Shown here: positions 1 to 9,682 of the stretch, one piece after another | Layout: the number at the start of each line of letters is the position of its first letter | Position numbering within the stretch: position 1 is the stretch's first letter | Source: Eledone cirrhosa | Taxonomy: Eukaryota; Mollusca; Cephalopoda; Octopoda; Eledonidae | Assembly: GCA_964016885.1 (NCBI GenBank) | Contig: OZ024749.1 | Span: 21,307,270 to 21,371,269, forward strand | DNA length: 64,000 bases | Direction: 5' to 3' | Notes under the pieces: generated by a model | Database searches by the model: none | What the model was told of the DNA's origin: nothing | What the model saw: only the letters and a program-made list of their open reading frames with translations | Program-made: the position numbers and the translations under genes

Positions 1-2043
1 TAGGGTTAGGATTATGGTTAGTGTTAGTGTTGGTGTTAGAGTTCGGGTTAGGATTAGGCTTTAGGGTTAGGGTTAGGGTTAGGGTTAGGATTTAGGGGTC
101 GGTTTAGGATTAGGGTTAGGTTTAGGGTTACGTTTTTTGATTTTTTTGATTTTTTCATTTTTCGATTTTTCGATTATTTCATTTTTTCATTTTCTCAATT
201 TTTTAGCGTTAAGGTTAGGGATAGGTTTAGGGTTAGGGTTAGGGTTAGGGTTAGGGTTAGGGTTAGCGTTAATGTTTAGGATTTAGGGTTTAGGGTTATG
301 GCTAGGGTTAGGGTTAGGTTTAGGGTTAGGGTTACGTTTAGTGTTTAGGGTTTAGGGTTAGGGTTAGGGGTAGGGTTAAGTTAAGGGTTAGGGTTAGGGT
401 TAGCGTTAGGTTTAGGGTTAGGGTTAGGGTTAGGTTTAGCGTTAGGGTTAGGGTTAGGGTTAGGATTAGGATTTTGGGTTGGGGTTAGGTTTAGGGTTAA
501 GGTTTTTTTCATTTTTTCAATTTTCCGATTTTTTTCAAATTTTTTCATTCATCTTAAAAAATTTTTAGATTTTTTCATTTTTACTTGTTTCGCATTTTTC
601 CATTTTTTCATTTTTTCAATTTTTTAGCGTTAGGGTTAGGGGTATGCATTGGGTAAGTGTTTAGGGTTTAGGTTATGGTTATGGTTAGTGTTATGGTTAG
701 GTTTAGGGTTAATGTTTAGGGTTTAGGGTTTAGGGTTAGGGTTAGGGTTAGGTTTAGGGTTAGGGTTAGGTTTAGTGTTAGGGTTAGGGTTTAGGGTTAG
801 GGTTATGGTTAGGGTTAGGATTAGGGTTAGTGTTAGTGTTACGGTTAGAGTTCGGGTTAGGATTAAGCTTTAGGGTTAGGGTTAGGGTTAGGGTTAGGGT
901 TAGGATTTAGGGGTAGGTTTAGGATTAGGGTTAGGTTTAGGGTTACGTTTTTTGATTTTTTTGATTTTTTCATTTTTTCATTTTCTCAATTTTTTAGCGT
1001 TAGGGTTAGGGATAGTTTTAGGGTTAGGGTTAGGGTTAGGGTTAGGGTTAGGGTTAGCGTTAATGTTTAGGATTTAGGGTTTAGGGTTATGGCTAGGGTT
1101 AGGGTTAGGTTTAGGGTTAGGGTTACGTTTAGTGTTTAGGGTTTAGGGTTAGGGTTAGGGGTAGGGTTAAGTTAAGGGTTAGGGTTAGGGTTAGCGTTAG
1201 GTTTAGGGTTAGGGTTAGGGTTAGGTTTAGCGTTAGGGTTAGGGTTAGGGTTAGGATTAGGATTTTGGGTTGGGGTTAGGTCTAGGGTTAAGGTTTTTTT
1301 CATTTTTTCGATTTTTTCAATTTTCAGATTTTTTTCAAATTTTTTCATTCATCTTAAAAATTTTTTAGATTTTTTCATTTTTTCTTGTTTTGGATTTTTC
1401 CATTTTTTTCATTTTTTCAATTTTTTAGCGTTAGGGTTAGGGGTATGAATTGGGTTAGTGTTTAGGGTTTAGGGTTTAGGGTTATGGTTAGGGTTAGGGT
1501 TAGGGTTAGGTTTAGTGTTAGGGTTAGGGTTTAGGGTTAGGGATAGGGTTAAGTTTAGGGTTAGGGTAAGGGTCAGGGTTAGCGTTAGGTTTAGGGTTAG
1601 GGTTAGGGTTAAGGATAAGGTTAGTGTTAGTGATATGGTTAGAGTTAGGGTTAGGGTTAGGGTTATGGTTAGGGCTAGGATTAGGGTTAGTGTTAGTGTT
1701 ACGGTTAGAGTTCGGGTTAGGATTAGGCTTTAGGGTTAGGGTTAGGGTTAGGATTTAGGGGTAGGTTTAGGATTAGGGTTAGGTTTAGGGTTACGTTTTT
1801 TGATTTTTTTGATTTTTTCATTTTTCGATTTTTCGATTTTTTCATTTTTTCTTTTTCTCAATTTTTTAGCGTTAAGGTTAGGGATATGTTTAGGGTTAGG
1901 GTTAGGGTTAGGGTTAGCGTTAATGTTTAGGATTTAGGGTTTAGGGTTATGGCTAGGATTAGGGTTAGGGTTATGGTTAGGGTTAGTGTTAGTGTTACGG
2001 TTACAGTTAGGGTTAGGATTTAGTGTTAGGGTTACGGTTAGGG
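1..2043 (+). repeat. 0.8-kb higher-order repeat, about 2.4 copies
   Basis: The landmark GGATTTAGGGGT recurs at 88, 903 and 1,751 (spacing 815 and 848), and GGATTTTGGGTTGGGG at 469 and 1,260. Each unit pairs one M and one P block: M 132-204, P 503-625, M 948-995, P 1,294-1,426, M 1,796-1,867. The M blocks at 132 and 1,796 lack the usual M tag: TTTTTAGCGTTA runs straight into AGGTTAGGG, as if the 24 bp between two AGCGTTA copies had been lost. The left end of the unit lies outside the window. Confidence 0.8.
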
Positions 2044-3080
2044 TTTCCTTTTTTTCATTTTTTCGATTTTTTCATTTTTCGATTTTTTCATTTTTTCGAT
2101 TTTTTCGATTTTTTTCATGTTATCCTTTTTTCGATTTTTTCGATTTTTTCGATTTTTTCATTTCTTTCGAATTTTATTTTTTTTTATTTTTTCGATTTTA
2201 CGATTTTTTCGATTTTTTCATTTTTTCACTTTTTCATATTTTCAAATTTTCGATTTACTCGATTTTTTCATTTTACTAATTTTTCGATGTTTGAGGTTTA
2301 GAGTTAGGGTTAGGGTTAGGGTTAGGGTTAGGGTTAGGGTTAGGGTTAAGTTTAGCGTTAGGGTTAGGGTTAGCGTTAGGGTTAGGGTTAGGGTTAGGGG
2401 TAGGGTTAGCGTTAAGGTTAGGGTTAGGGTTATGGTTAGCGTTATGGTTAGGATTAGGATTTAGGGTTAGGGTTAGGGTTAGGTTTAGGGTTTAGGGGTA
2501 GGGTTAGGGTTAGGGTTTGGGTTACGTTTTTTCATTTTTTTTATTTTTTCACTTTTTCTATTTTTCGATTTTTTCATTTTTTCATTTTCTCAATTTTTTA
2601 GCGTTAGGGTTATGGGTAAGGTTAGCGTTAAGGTTAGGGATAGGTTTAGGGTTAGGGTTAGGGTTAATGTTTAGGATTTAGGGTTTAGTATTAGTGTTAG
2701 GGTTAGGTTTAGGGTTAGTGTTAGTGTTGCGGTTAGAGTTAGGATTAGGGTTAGGGTTACGGTAACGGTTTCGTTTTTCGATTTTTCGATTTTTTCATTT
2801 TTCGATTTTATCATTTTTCGATTTTTTCATTTTTCGATTTTTCCATTTCTTTCGAATTTTCTTTTTTTCGTTTTTTCGATTTTACGATTTCTTCGATTTT
2901 TTCATTTTTTCACTATTTCATTTTTTCGAATTTTCGATTTTCTCGTTTTTTTCACTTTACCATTATTTCGATTTTTTCTATTTTTCGAATTTTTCGATTT
3001 TTTTCATTTTTTCATTTTCTCAATTTTTTAGCGTTAGGGTTATGTGTAAGGTTAGCGTTAAGGTTAGGGATAGGTTTAGG
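2044..3080 (+). repeat. Irregular segment with two long blocks
   Basis: It holds an L-like block at 2,044-2,288 with an unusual end (TTTCGATGTTTGAGG, no AGCG), an M block at 2,527-2,599 and an L block at 2,769-3,029. Between them, 2,300-2,460 is hexamers rich in TTAGCG and TTATGG. The L block at 2,769 starts the 1.77-kb array to the right: its tag TATGTGTAAGG and the following GTGTAGGATTT landmark match those at the end of each 1.77-kb unit. Confidence 0.7.
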
Positions 3081-3162
3081 GTGTAGGATTTAGGGTTTAG
3101 GTTTAGGGTTATGGTTAGGTTTAGGGTTAAGGCTAGTGTTAGTGTTACGGTTAGAGTTAGGT

Positions 3163-3197
<35 letters not shown>

Positions 3198-3203
3198 GGT
3201 TAC

Positions 3204-3269
3204 GTTTATTCATTTTTTTGATTTTTTCACTATTTTCTATTTTTCATTTCTTCATTTTCTCAATTTTTT
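3204..3269 (+). repeat. Class M T-rich block (representative)
   Basis: This is the middle class, with 41 members. The left edge is GGGTTACGTTTATTC (or a variant with TTACGTATTTTC). The interior has TTTTTCAC, CTATTTTTC or CGATCTTTC, then CATTTCTTCATTTTC, and the right edge is TCAATTTTTTAGCG. The downstream tag is TATGGGTAAGG, then TTAGCGTTAAGG and TTAGGGATAGG. About 90-110 bp upstream lies TTAGTGTTAGTGTTACGG followed by TTAGAGTTAGG. One member (9,427-9,490) is on the minus strand, and the last one (63,944 on) is cut by the window edge. Confidence 0.85.
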
Positions 3270-3561
3270 AGCGTTAGGGTTATGGGTAAGGTTAGCGTTA
3301 AGGATAGGGATAGGTTTTGGGTTAGGGTTAGGGTTAGGTTTAGGGTTGGGGTTAGGGTTAGTGTTAGGGTTAATGTTTAGGATTTAGGGTTTAGGGTTAT
3401 GGTTAGGGTTAGGATTAGGTTTAGGGTTAGTGTTAGTGCTCCAGTTACAGTTAGGGTTAGGGTTAGGATGTAGGGTTAGGGTTAGGGTTAGGATTAATGT
3501 TTAGCGTTTTGGGTTTAGGGTTAGGGTTAGGATTGGGGTTAGGTTTAGGGTTAGGTCTAGT

Positions 3562-3593
<32 letters not shown>

Positions 3594-3999
3594 GTAGGGT
3601 TAAATTTAGGGTTAGGGTTAGGGTTAGGGTTAGCGTTAGTGTTAGGGTTAGGGTTAGGGTTAGAGTTAGGGTTAGGGTTAGAGTTAGGGTTAGGGTTAAC
3701 GTATAGGATTTAGTGTTTAGGGTTATGGTTAGGGTTAGGGTTAGGGTTAGTGTTAGTGTTCCGGTTACAGTTAGGGTTAGGGTTAGGATTTAGGGTTAGG
3801 GTTAGGGTTAGGGTTAATGTATAGGGTTTAGGGTTTAGGGTTATGGTTAGGGTTAGGGTTAGGGTTAGTGTTAGTGTTCCGGTTACAGTTAGGGTTAGGG
3901 TTAGGATCTAGGGTTAGGGTTAGGGTTAGGATTAATGTTTAGCGTTTTGGGTTTAGGGTTAGGGTTAGGATTAGGTTTAGGGTTAGGGTTAGGACTAGT

Positions 4000-4031
<32 letters not shown>

Positions 4032-4159
4032 GTAGGGTTAAATTTAGGGTTAGGGTTAGGGTTAGGGTTAGCGTTAGTGTTAGGGTTAGGGTTAGGGTTA
4101 GGGTTAGGGTTAGGATTAGGATTTAGGTTTAGGGTTTGGGTTATGTTTAGGGTTAAGGA

Positions 4160-4198
4160 TTTTTCATTTTTACGATTTTTTCATTATTTCAATTTTTT
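4160..4198 (+). repeat. Class N T-rich block (representative)
   Basis: This is the short class, with 35 members in the window. The left edge is GGGTTAAGG followed by ATTTTTCATTTTTACG, and the right edge is CATTATTTCAATTTTTTAGCG with slight variation. Some members are 39 bp; others are about 65 bp because they carry an extra TCAATTTTTCGATTTTTTCG stretch (for example 15,084-15,148). The tag just downstream is normally GGGGTATGGATAGGG. Usually the conserved TTAAATTTAGGG landmark lies 100-200 bp upstream and TTTAGGATTTAGGG 100-150 bp downstream. No function is known; it is a structural module of the satellite. Confidence 0.85.
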
Positions 4199-4931
4199 AG
4201 CGTTAGGGTTAGGGGTATGGATAGGGTTAGTGTTTAGTGTTTAGGGTTTAGGGTTATGGTTTGGGTTAAGCTTAGGGTTAGGGTTAGGTTTAGTATTAGG
4301 TTTAGGGTTAGGGTTAGGGTTAGGGTTTAGGATTTAGGGTTTAGGTTTAGGGTTATGGTTAGGGTTAGGGTTAAGGTTAGTGTTAGTGTTTCGGTTAGAG
4401 TTAGGGTTAGGGTTTAGCGTTAGGGTTAGGGTTATGGTTAGGGTTAGGATTAGGGTTAGTGTTAGTGTTATTGTTAGAGTTAGTGTTAGGATTAGGATTT
4501 AGGGTTAGGGTTAGGGTTAGGGTTAGGGTTAGGGGTAGGGTTAGGTTTAGGGTTAGGGTTACGTTTTTTCATTTTTTTCACTTTTTCTATTTTTCAATTT
4601 TTTCAATTTTCGATTTTTTCAGATTTTTTGATTTTATCCTTCTTTCGATTTTTTAGATTTTCTAATTTGTTTCGAATTTTGTTTTTTTCATTTTTTCGAA
4701 TTTTCGATTTACTCGTTTTTTTCATTTTACCATTTTTTCGATATTTTCAATTTTTCGATTTTTTCGATTTTTTCATTTTTTCATTTTCTCAATTTTTTAG
4801 CGTTAGTGTTATGTGTAAGGTTAGCGTTAAGGTTAGGGATAGGTTTAGGGTGTAGGATTTAGGGTTTAGGTTTTGGGTTATGGTTAGGTTTAGGGTTAAG
4901 GCTAGTGTTAGTGTTACGGTTAGAGTTAGGT

Positions 4932-4965
<34 letters not shown>

Positions 4966-5768
4966 CGTTTATTCATTTTTTTGATTTTTTCACTATTTTC
5001 GATTTTTCATTTCTTCATTTTCTCAATTTTTTAGCGTTAGGGTTATGGGTAAGGTTAGCGTTAAGGTTAGGGATAGGTTTTGGGTTAGGGTTAGGGTTAG
5101 GTTTAGGGTTGGGGTTAGGGTTAGTGTTAGGGTTAATGTTTAGGATTTAGGGTTTAGGGTTATGGTTAGGGTTAGGATTAGGTTTAGGGTTAGTGTTAGT
5201 GCTCCAGTTACAGTTAGGGTTAGGGTTAGGATGTAGGGTTAGGGTTAGTGTTAGGATTAATGTTTAGCGTTTTGGGTTTAGGGTTAGGGTTAGGATTGGG
5301 GTTAGGTTTAGGGTTAGGTCTAGTGTTAGGGTTAGGGTTTAGGGTTAGGATTAGGGGTAGGGTTAAATTTAGGGTTAGGGTTAGGGTTAGGGTTAGCGTT
5401 AGTGTTAGGGTTTGGGTTAGGGTTAGGGTTAGGGTTAGGGTTAGGGTTAGGGTTAGGGTTAGGGTTAACGTATAGGATTTAGTGTTTAGGGTTATGGTTA
5501 GGGTTAGGGTTAGGGTTAGTGTTAGTGTTCCGGTTACAGTTAGGGTTAGGGTTAGGATTTAGGGTTAGGGTTAGGGCTAGGTTTAATGTATAGGATTTAG
5601 GGTTTAGGGTTATGGTTAGGGTTAGGGTTAGGGTTAGTGTTAGAGTTCCGGTTACAGTTAGGGTTAGGGTTAGGATCTAGGGTTAGGGTTAGGGTTAGGA
5701 TTAATGTTTAGCGTTTTGGGTTTAGGGTTAGGGTTAGGATTAGGTTTAGGGTTAGGGTTAGGTCTAGT

Positions 5769-5800
<32 letters not shown>

Positions 5801-6168
5801 GTAGGGTTAAATTTAGGGTCAGGGTTAGGGTTAGGGTTAGCGTTAGTGTTAGGGTTAGGGTTAGGGTTAGGGTTAGGGTTAGGATTAGGATTTAGGTTTA
5901 GGGTTAGGGTTATGTTTAGGGTTAAGGATTTTTCATTTTTACGATTTTTTCATTATTTCAATTTTTTAGCGTTAGGGTTAGGGGTATTGATAGGGTTAGT
6001 GTTTAGTGTTTAGTGTTTAGGATTATGGTTAGGGTTAAGCTTAGGGTTAGGGTTAGGTTTAGTGTTAGGTTTAGGGTTAGGGTTAGGGTTAGAGTTTAGG
6101 ATTTAGGGTTTAGGTTTAGGGTTATGGTTAGGGTTAGGGTTAAGGTTAGTGTTAGTGTTTCGGTTAGA

Positions 6169-6203
<35 letters not shown>

Positions 6204-6718
6204 TGGTTAGGGTTAGGATTAGGGTTAGTGTTAGTGTTATTGTTAGAGTTAGAGTTAGGATTAGGATTTAGGGTTAGGGTTAGGGTTAGAGTTAGGGTTA
6301 GGGTTAGGGTTAGGGGTAGGGTTAGGTTTAGGGTTAGGGTTAGGGTTACGTTTTTTCATTTTTTTCACTTTTTCTATTTTTCGATTTTTTCAATTTTCGA
6401 TTTTTTTAGATTTTTTCATTTTATCCTTCTTTCGATTTTTTCGATTTTTTAATTTGTTTCGAATATTGTTTTTTTCATTTTTTCGAATTTTCGATTTACT
6501 CGTTTTTTTCATTTTACCATTTTTTCGATATTTTCAATTTTTCGATTTTTTCGATTTTTTCATTTTTTCATTTTCTCAATTTTTTAGCGTTAGTGTTATG
6601 TGTAAGGTGAGCGTTAAGGTTAGGGATAGGTTTAGGGTGTAGGATTTAGGGTTTAGGTTTTGGGTTATGGTTAGGTTTAGGGTTAAGGCTAGTGTTAGTG
6701 TTACGGTTAGAGTTAGGT

Positions 6719-6753
<35 letters not shown>

Positions 6754-7944
6754 GGTTAGGGTTACGTTTATTCATTTTTTTGATTTTTTCACTATTTTCG
6801 ATTTTTCATTTCTTCATTTTCTCAATTTTTTAGCGTTAGGGTTATGGGTAAGGTTAGCTTTAAGGTTAGGGATAGGTTTTGGGTTAGGGTTAGGGTTAGG
6901 TTTAGGGTTGGGGTTAGGGTTAGTGTTAGGGTTAATGTTTAGGATTTAGGGTTTAGGGTTATGGTTAGGGTTAGGATTAGGTTTAGGGTTAGTGTTAGTG
7001 CTCCAGTTACAGTTAGGGTTAGGGTTAGGATGTAGGGTTAGGGTTAGGGTTAGGATTAATGTTTAGCGTTTTGGGTTTAGGGTTAGGGTTAGGATTGGGG
7101 TTAGGTTTAGGGTTAGGTCTAGTGTTAGGGTTAGTGTTTAGGGTTAGGGTTAGGGGTAGGGTTAAATTTAGGGTTAGGGTTAGGGTTAGGGTTAGCGTTA
7201 GTGTTAGGGTTAGGGTTAGGGTTAGGGTTAGGGTTAGGGTTAGGGTTAACGTATAGGATTTAGTGTTTAGGGTTATGGTTAGGGTTAGGGTTAGGGTTAG
7301 TGTTAGTGTTCCGGTTACAGTTAGTGTTAGGGTTAGGATTTAGGGTTAGAGTTAGGGTTAGGGTTAATGTATAGGATTTAGGGTTTAGGGTTATGGTTAG
7401 GGTTAGGGTTAGGGTTAGTGTTAGTGTTCCGGTTACAGTTAGGGTTAGGGTTAGGATCTAGGGTTAGGGTTAGGGTTAGGATTAATGTTTAGCGTTTTGG
7501 GTTTAGGGTTAGGGTTAGGATTAGGTTTAGGGTTAGGGTTAGGTCTAGTGTTAGGGTTAGGGTTTAGGGTTAGTGTTAGGGGTAGGGTTAAATTTAGGGT
7601 CAGGGTTAGGGTTAGCGTTAGTGTTTGGATTAGGGTTAGGGTTAGGGTTAGGGTTAGGATTAGGATTTAGGTTTAGGGTTAGGGTTATGTTTAGGGTTAA
7701 GGATTTTTCATTTTTACGATTTTTTCATTATTTCAATTTTTTAGCGTTAGGGTTAGGGGTATTGATAGGGTTAGTGTTTAGTGTTTAGTGTTTAGGGTTA
7801 TGGTTAGGGTTAAGCTTAGGGTTAGGGTTAGGTTTAGTGTTAGGTTTAGGGTTAGGGTTAGGGTTAGGGTTTAGGATTTAGGGTTTAGGTTTAGGGTTAT
7901 GGTTAGGGTTAGGGTTAAGGTTAGTGTTAGTGTTTCGGTTAGAT

Positions 7945-7978
<34 letters not shown>

Positions 7979-8405
7979 TGGTTAGGGTTAGGATTAGGGT
8001 TAGTGTTAGTGTTATTGTTAGAGTTAGAGTTAGGATTAGGATTTAGGGTTAGGGTTAGGGTTAGGGTTAGGGTTAGGGTTAGGGGTAGGGTTAGGTTTAG
8101 GGTTAGGGTTAGGGTTACGTTTTTTCATTTTTTTCACTTTTTCTATTTTTCGATTTTTTCAATTTTCGATTTTTTTAGATTTTTTCATTTTATCCTTCTT
8201 TCGATTTTTTCGATTTTTTAATTTGTTTCGAATTTTGTTTTTTTCATTTTTTCGAATTTTCGATTTACTCGTTTTTTTCATTTTACCATTTTTTCGATAT
8301 TTTCAATTTTTCGATTTTTTCGATTTTTTCATTTTTTCATTTTCTCAATTTTTTAGCGTTAGTGTTATGTGTAAGGTGAGCGTTAAGGTTAGGGATAGGT
8401 TTAGG

Positions 8406-8487
8406 GTGTAGGATTTAGGGTTTAGGTTTTGGGTTATGGTTAGGTTTAGGGTTAAGGCTAGTGTTAGTGTTACGGTTAGAGTTAGGT

Positions 8488-8522
<35 letters not shown>

Positions 8523-9015
8523 GGTTACGTTTATTCATTTTTTTGATTTTTTCACTATTTTCTATTTTTCATTTCTTCATTTTCTCAATTTTTTAGCGTT
8601 AGGGTTATGGGTAAGGTTAGCGTTAAGGATAGGGATAGGTTTTGGGTTAGGGTTAGGGTTACGTTTATTCATTTTTTTGATTTTTTCACTATTTTCGATT
8701 TTTCATTTGTTCATTTTCTCAATTTTTTAGCGTTAGGGTTATGGGTAAGGTTAGCGTTAAGGTTAGGGATAGGTTTAGGGTTAGGGTTAGGGTTAGGTTT
8801 AGGGTTAGGTTTAGGGTTAGGGTTAGGGTTAGGTTTAGGGTTTGGGTTAATGTACAGGATTTAGGGTTTAGGGTTATGGTTAGGGTTAGGGTTAGGGTTA
8901 GGATTAGTGTTAGTGTTCCGGTTACAGTTAGGGTTAGGGTTAGGATTTAGGGTTAGGGTTAGGGTTAGGATTAATGTTTAGCGTTTTGGGTTTAGGGTTA
9001 GGGTTAGGATTAGGG

Positions 9016-9052
<37 letters not shown>

Positions 9053-9350
9053 GTAGGGTTAAATTTAGGGTTAGGGTTAGGGTTAGCGTTAGTGTTAGGG
9101 TTAGGGTTAGGGGTAGGGTTAGGGTTAGGATTAGGATTTAGGGTTAGGTTTAGTGTTATGTTTAGGGTTAAGGATTTTTCATTTTTACGATTTTTTCATT
9201 ATTTCAATTTTTTAGCGTTAGGGTTATGGGTATGGATAGGGTTAGTGCTTAGTGTTTAGGGTTTAGGGTTATGGTTAGGGTTAAGCTTAGGGTTAGGGTT
9301 TGGTTTAGTGTTAGGTTTAGGGTCAGGGTTAGGGTTAGGGTTTAGGATTT
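8406..9350 (+). repeat. Rearranged right edge of the 1.77-kb array
   Basis: A fourth 1.77-kb unit begins at 8,406 but breaks after its M block (8,530-8,594). A second M block follows at 8,664-8,728, exactly 134 bp downstream, so M plus tag is locally duplicated. The remainder resembles a shortened unit: a CCGGTTACAG element near 8,920, AATGTTTAGCG near 8,975, and an N block at 9,175-9,213 followed by a variant tag. It ends at the inversion breakpoint. Confidence 0.75.
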
Positions 9351-9498
9351 ACCTAATCCTTACCCTTACCCTAACCATAAACCTATCCCTAACCTTAACG
9401 CTAACCTTACCCATAACCCTAACGCTAAAAAATTGAGAAAATGAAGAAATGAAAAATAGAAAATAGTGAAAAAATCAAAAAAATGAATAAACGTAACC

Positions 9499-9533
<35 letters not shown>

Positions 9534-9682
9534 ACCTAACTCTAACCGTAACACTAACACTAGCCTTAACCCTAAACCTAACCATAACCCTAAACCTAAA
9601 CCCTAACACTAACTCTAACCGAAACACTAACACTAACCTTAACCCTAACCCTAAACATAACCCTAAATCCTAAATCCTAAAT
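9351..9682 (-). repeat. Inverted satellite segment (CCCTAA on + strand)
   Basis: From about 9,351 to 9,682 the + strand switches to CCCTAA-type repeats. Read on the minus strand it is a normal module: TTTCGGTTAGAG, then TTACGGTTAGAG, an M block (9,427-9,490) and TATGGGTAAGG. Its closest matches by eye are the M modules near 3,100-3,310 and 8,430-8,640. With the 8,432-8,635 copy it forms inverted-repeat arms of about 200 bp separated by roughly 0.75 kb. Both breakpoints are abrupt (GGATTTACCTAATCC on the left, CCTAAATTGGGTTAGG on the right). I see no other strand switch in the window. Confidence 0.9.

Larger units (their letters stand above)
3081..8405 (+). repeat. 1.77-kb higher-order repeat, three tandem copies
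   Basis: The landmark GTGTAGGATTTAGGG occurs at 3,081, 4,850, 6,637 and 8,406, giving unit lengths of 1,769, 1,787 and 1,769 bp. Each unit contains, in order, an M block (3,204-3,269; 4,968-5,032; 6,767-6,831), two copies of a 438-bp subrepeat starting at AATGTTTAGCGTTTTGGG, an N block (4,160-4,198; 5,929-5,967; 7,704-7,742) and an L block (4,564-4,798; 6,351-6,585; 8,120-8,354). Inside each unit a 118-bp monomer with TTCCGGTTACAG is tandemly doubled (for example CCGG at 3,761 and 3,879). Copies differ by scattered single bases and hexamer-number changes. This is the clearest view of the basic M-N-L cycle. Confidence 0.9.

Noticed and set aside
2525..3030. T-rich blocks as replication origins with yeast-type consensus
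   Set aside because: T-richness gives weak matches by chance everywhere, and the host lineage is unknown, so no origin call can be supported.
4160..4198. T-rich blocks as transcription terminators or poly(A) tails of retroelements
   Set aside because: There is no hairpin before the T run. The blocks are T-rich on the same strand throughout, have ordered internal words and no flanking target-site duplications or element body.
3081..8405. CRISPR-like array (regular short repeats and spacers)
   Set aside because: Units are 1.77 kb with low-complexity contents, there are no short palindromic repeats with unique spacers, and no cas genes are present.
8607..8864. Methionine starts at the M and L tags (ATGGGTAAGG, ATGTGTAAGG) giving MGKVSVKVRD and MCKVSVKVRD
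   Set aside because: The start codon and first ten residues recur because the tag itself is repeated. The frames that follow are hexamer translations of variable length, so there is no sign of coding selection.
9351..9682. Inverted segment as a mobile element with terminal inverted repeats
   Set aside because: Its content is ordinary satellite in reverse, with no open frame of its own and no target duplication visible at the edges.
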